Positions 5,608 to 6,911 of a DNA stretch of 6,911 bases are shown piece after piece. The notes under the pieces are model-generated. The model searched no databases. It saw only the letters and a program-made list of their open reading frames with translations, and had not been told where the DNA came from. Within the stretch, counting starts at the first letter, position 1, and each line of letters starts with the position of its first letter. A program made the position numbers and the translations under genes. The stretch comes from Rhodoferax sp. (GTDB taxonomy: Bacteria > Pseudomonadota > Gammaproteobacteria > Burkholderiales > Burkholderiaceae_C): the NCBI GenBank assembly GCA_029865675.1, contig JARXAU010000019.1, forward strand, positions 1-6,911, written 5' to 3'.

Positions 5608-6911
5608 CTACTTGGCGCTCGCGGTGTCAAACAACGCTTTTCCCTGCACGTGGCAGAACGCTGGCTCATAGGTGCCGTGGTAGTTGGCATAAAAGTCAGG
5701 GTTAGTTTCAGGCGTTCCATAAGCCGCCCTTACATAGACGTCGACATCAACCGTTGTCACATTGGTCAGATTGCGGCTGTCAAAGTCGGCCTTCATAGGC
5801 GCTTGGTGTAGCGCGGGCGGCACTGTGGGGTCGCCAGCGCCACCACACAACAAAACTTTGGACTTAGGGCTCCAACCCAACAAATCATTCTTTTTACCCG
5901 CCACGAGCAAGCCAGAATTATTGTTTTGCCGTGATGCTGTGAGGTAGTCGAGGTTAAACATCGCGTCGCGTGCTTGGGTGGGCGTTGGACCGTAAGGCAA
6001 CTTTCCACTCGTTATCAACGTCGTGTAGTCGTACTCCGCACTCGGCAACAGGCTTTCAATGTATCCGGAATACGGTACCTTAAAAACCTCAGACGCAGTC
6101 GAGTAAACGTTACCGTAGACTTTTTGCCAGGCAGTAACTAAGTAGGGAACGAAGAACTGGTAGCCCGCAATGACAGCTTCCGATTTGAGGGAGCCCAACA
6201 TGTTGTACGGTCCCGCCAAATGCGCTCCCGCCACCACATTGATCTCAGCCGCGTTGTCGCGCTCAATCGCACGGTGCGCAGCCATGGAGGAGTGGCCACC
6301 CTGGGAATATCCGGTCAGCATGACCTTGCCGGACAACGGTGCCGCGAGAGTTGTGGAGGCGCGGCGCGCGGCTCGGATAGAGTCGATTACAGAACTAGCT
6401 TCCGAGTCTGCGTGCAGATACGGGTGGTAGGAATAAGTCGACTTGGCGAATCCCAAGTAGTCCGTGGCCACCACCGCATAGCCTTGCGCAGCGTAAAAGG
6501 CAGCCAACAAAAATGTCTCTGCATCGCTTGGATTCGCGAGGGTGCGCAACTTCTGGACGTCGGTTCCCTTTGCATAGGCAACAAGTCCTGCCGCGGCTGT
6601 GCAGTTTGCACCGGAGGGAAGCAAAAGCACGCCAGATGCATTGGTGCTTTCGCCGCTAACCCCAATCGTTTTGTAGTTCAGCGGCACCACCTTCACGTCG
6701 CACTTGGCGGCACCAGTCAGCGACTTTAAAGGGCCTGCATCAATCGCGGCGGCGGTGTAGGTGTAAATCACCGCAGCAGCGTCAATTAATTGGCCCCTAT
6801 CCAAACTGGCACTGATAGCACCAGTGCCGCCCAGCACTGCGCCCCGCCGCAAGTCATCCATCCCCTTACCAGCAGTCGCGAGCTTCGAAGTAATGCTGTC
6901 CAGTACTTTGT
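5608..6911 (-). CDS. secretory-lipase-like alpha/beta hydrolase (5' end outside window)
   Basis: The frame is open from the right edge to a TAG at 5610-5608, 433 visible residues. An in-frame ATG at 6861 could be a start but has no well-spaced Shine-Dalgarno, and coding continues without a stop to the edge, so I treat the gene as partial and its N-terminus (and any signal peptide) as unseen. Numbering from the Met at 6861: GVLLLPSG (77-84), YAVVATDYLGFAKS (128-141), the nucleophile elbow GYSQGG (Ser186), GAGDPTVPP (Asp344) and YHGTYEP (His395) give a plausible Ser-Asp-His triad. Cys54/Cys87 and Cys339/Cys403 could be disulfides, fitting a secreted esterase. The overall pattern resembles the secretory lipase group (Candida lipase A-like) and related bacterial esterases; the substrate is not known. 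Its GC is visibly lower than that of the other genes. It ends at a strong terminator and converges on SemiSWEET. Confidence 0.85.
   Translation of the reverse strand, partial: KVLDSITSKLATAGKGMDDLRRGAVLGGTGAISASLDRGQLIDAAAVIYTYTAAAIDAGPLKSLTGAAKCDVKVVPLNYKTIGVSGESTNASGVLLLPSGANCTAAAGLVAYAKGTDVQKLRTLANPSDAETFLLAAFYAAQGYAVVATDYLGFAKSTYSYHPYLHADSEASSVIDSIRAARRASTTLAAPLSGKVMLTGYSQGGHSSMAAHRAIERDNAAEINVVAGAHLAGPYNMLGSLKSEAVIAGYQFFVPYLVTAWQKVYGNVYSTASEVFKVPYSGYIESLLPSAEYDYTTLITSGKLPYGPTPTQARDAMFNLDYLTASRQNNNSGLLVAGKKNDLLGWSPKSKVLLCGGAGDPTVPPALHQAPMKADFDSRNLTNVTTVDVDVYVRAAYGTPETNPDFYANYHGTYEPAFCHVQGKALFDTASAK

Noticed and set aside
5518..5811. A 97-codon plus-strand open frame through the terminator
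   Set aside because: It reads through the intrinsic terminator and antisense to the lipase-like gene and has no recognisable features.

Overview
The window looks like chromosomal core DNA of a betaproteobacterium, most likely of the family Comamonadaceae. I infer this from the high GC of positions 1 to about 5500, the gene order tsaB-rimI-uracil-DNA glycosylase, and the protein sequences; I could run no database search. There are no rRNA or tRNA genes, insertion sequences, CRISPR arrays or phage genes. No stretch longer than about 110 bases lacks a gene.

Layout: (1) 1-396, plus strand, the C-terminal part of a PotC-type ABC transporter permease, cut by the left edge. (2) 428-3685, minus strand, a compact cluster read right to left: an EamA/DMT-family transporter, tsaB (tRNA t6A synthesis), rimI (ribosomal-protein acetyltransferase) and a family-4-type uracil-DNA glycosylase. 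The first three overlap by 4 and 8 bases, so they are probably co-transcribed and translationally coupled; the glycosylase follows after 24 bases. (3) 3781-5495, plus strand, divergent from that cluster: a PBP4-type D,D-carboxypeptidase/endopeptidase (dacB) whose stop codon overlaps the start of a SemiSWEET sugar transporter. (4) A hairpin terminator at 5551-5578. (5) 5608 to the right edge, minus strand, a secretory-lipase-like alpha/beta hydrolase, open at the window edge, with clearly lower GC than the rest.

The genes serve ordinary housekeeping: translation fidelity (TsaB, RimI), DNA repair (UDG), cell-wall remodelling (DacB) and membrane transport (ABC permease, EamA, SemiSWEET). I found no convincing new multi-gene system. 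The most notable signals are: all three genes with a non-overlapping start (eamA-type, dacB, udg) carry an ATAAT-containing -10-like hexamer exactly six bases before the ATG, the geometry expected of leaderless transcripts; the glycosylase lacks the usual motif-2 histidine; TsaB has a three-copy 9-bp tandem repeat in a C-terminal extension; and composition shifts sharply at the lipase-like gene.
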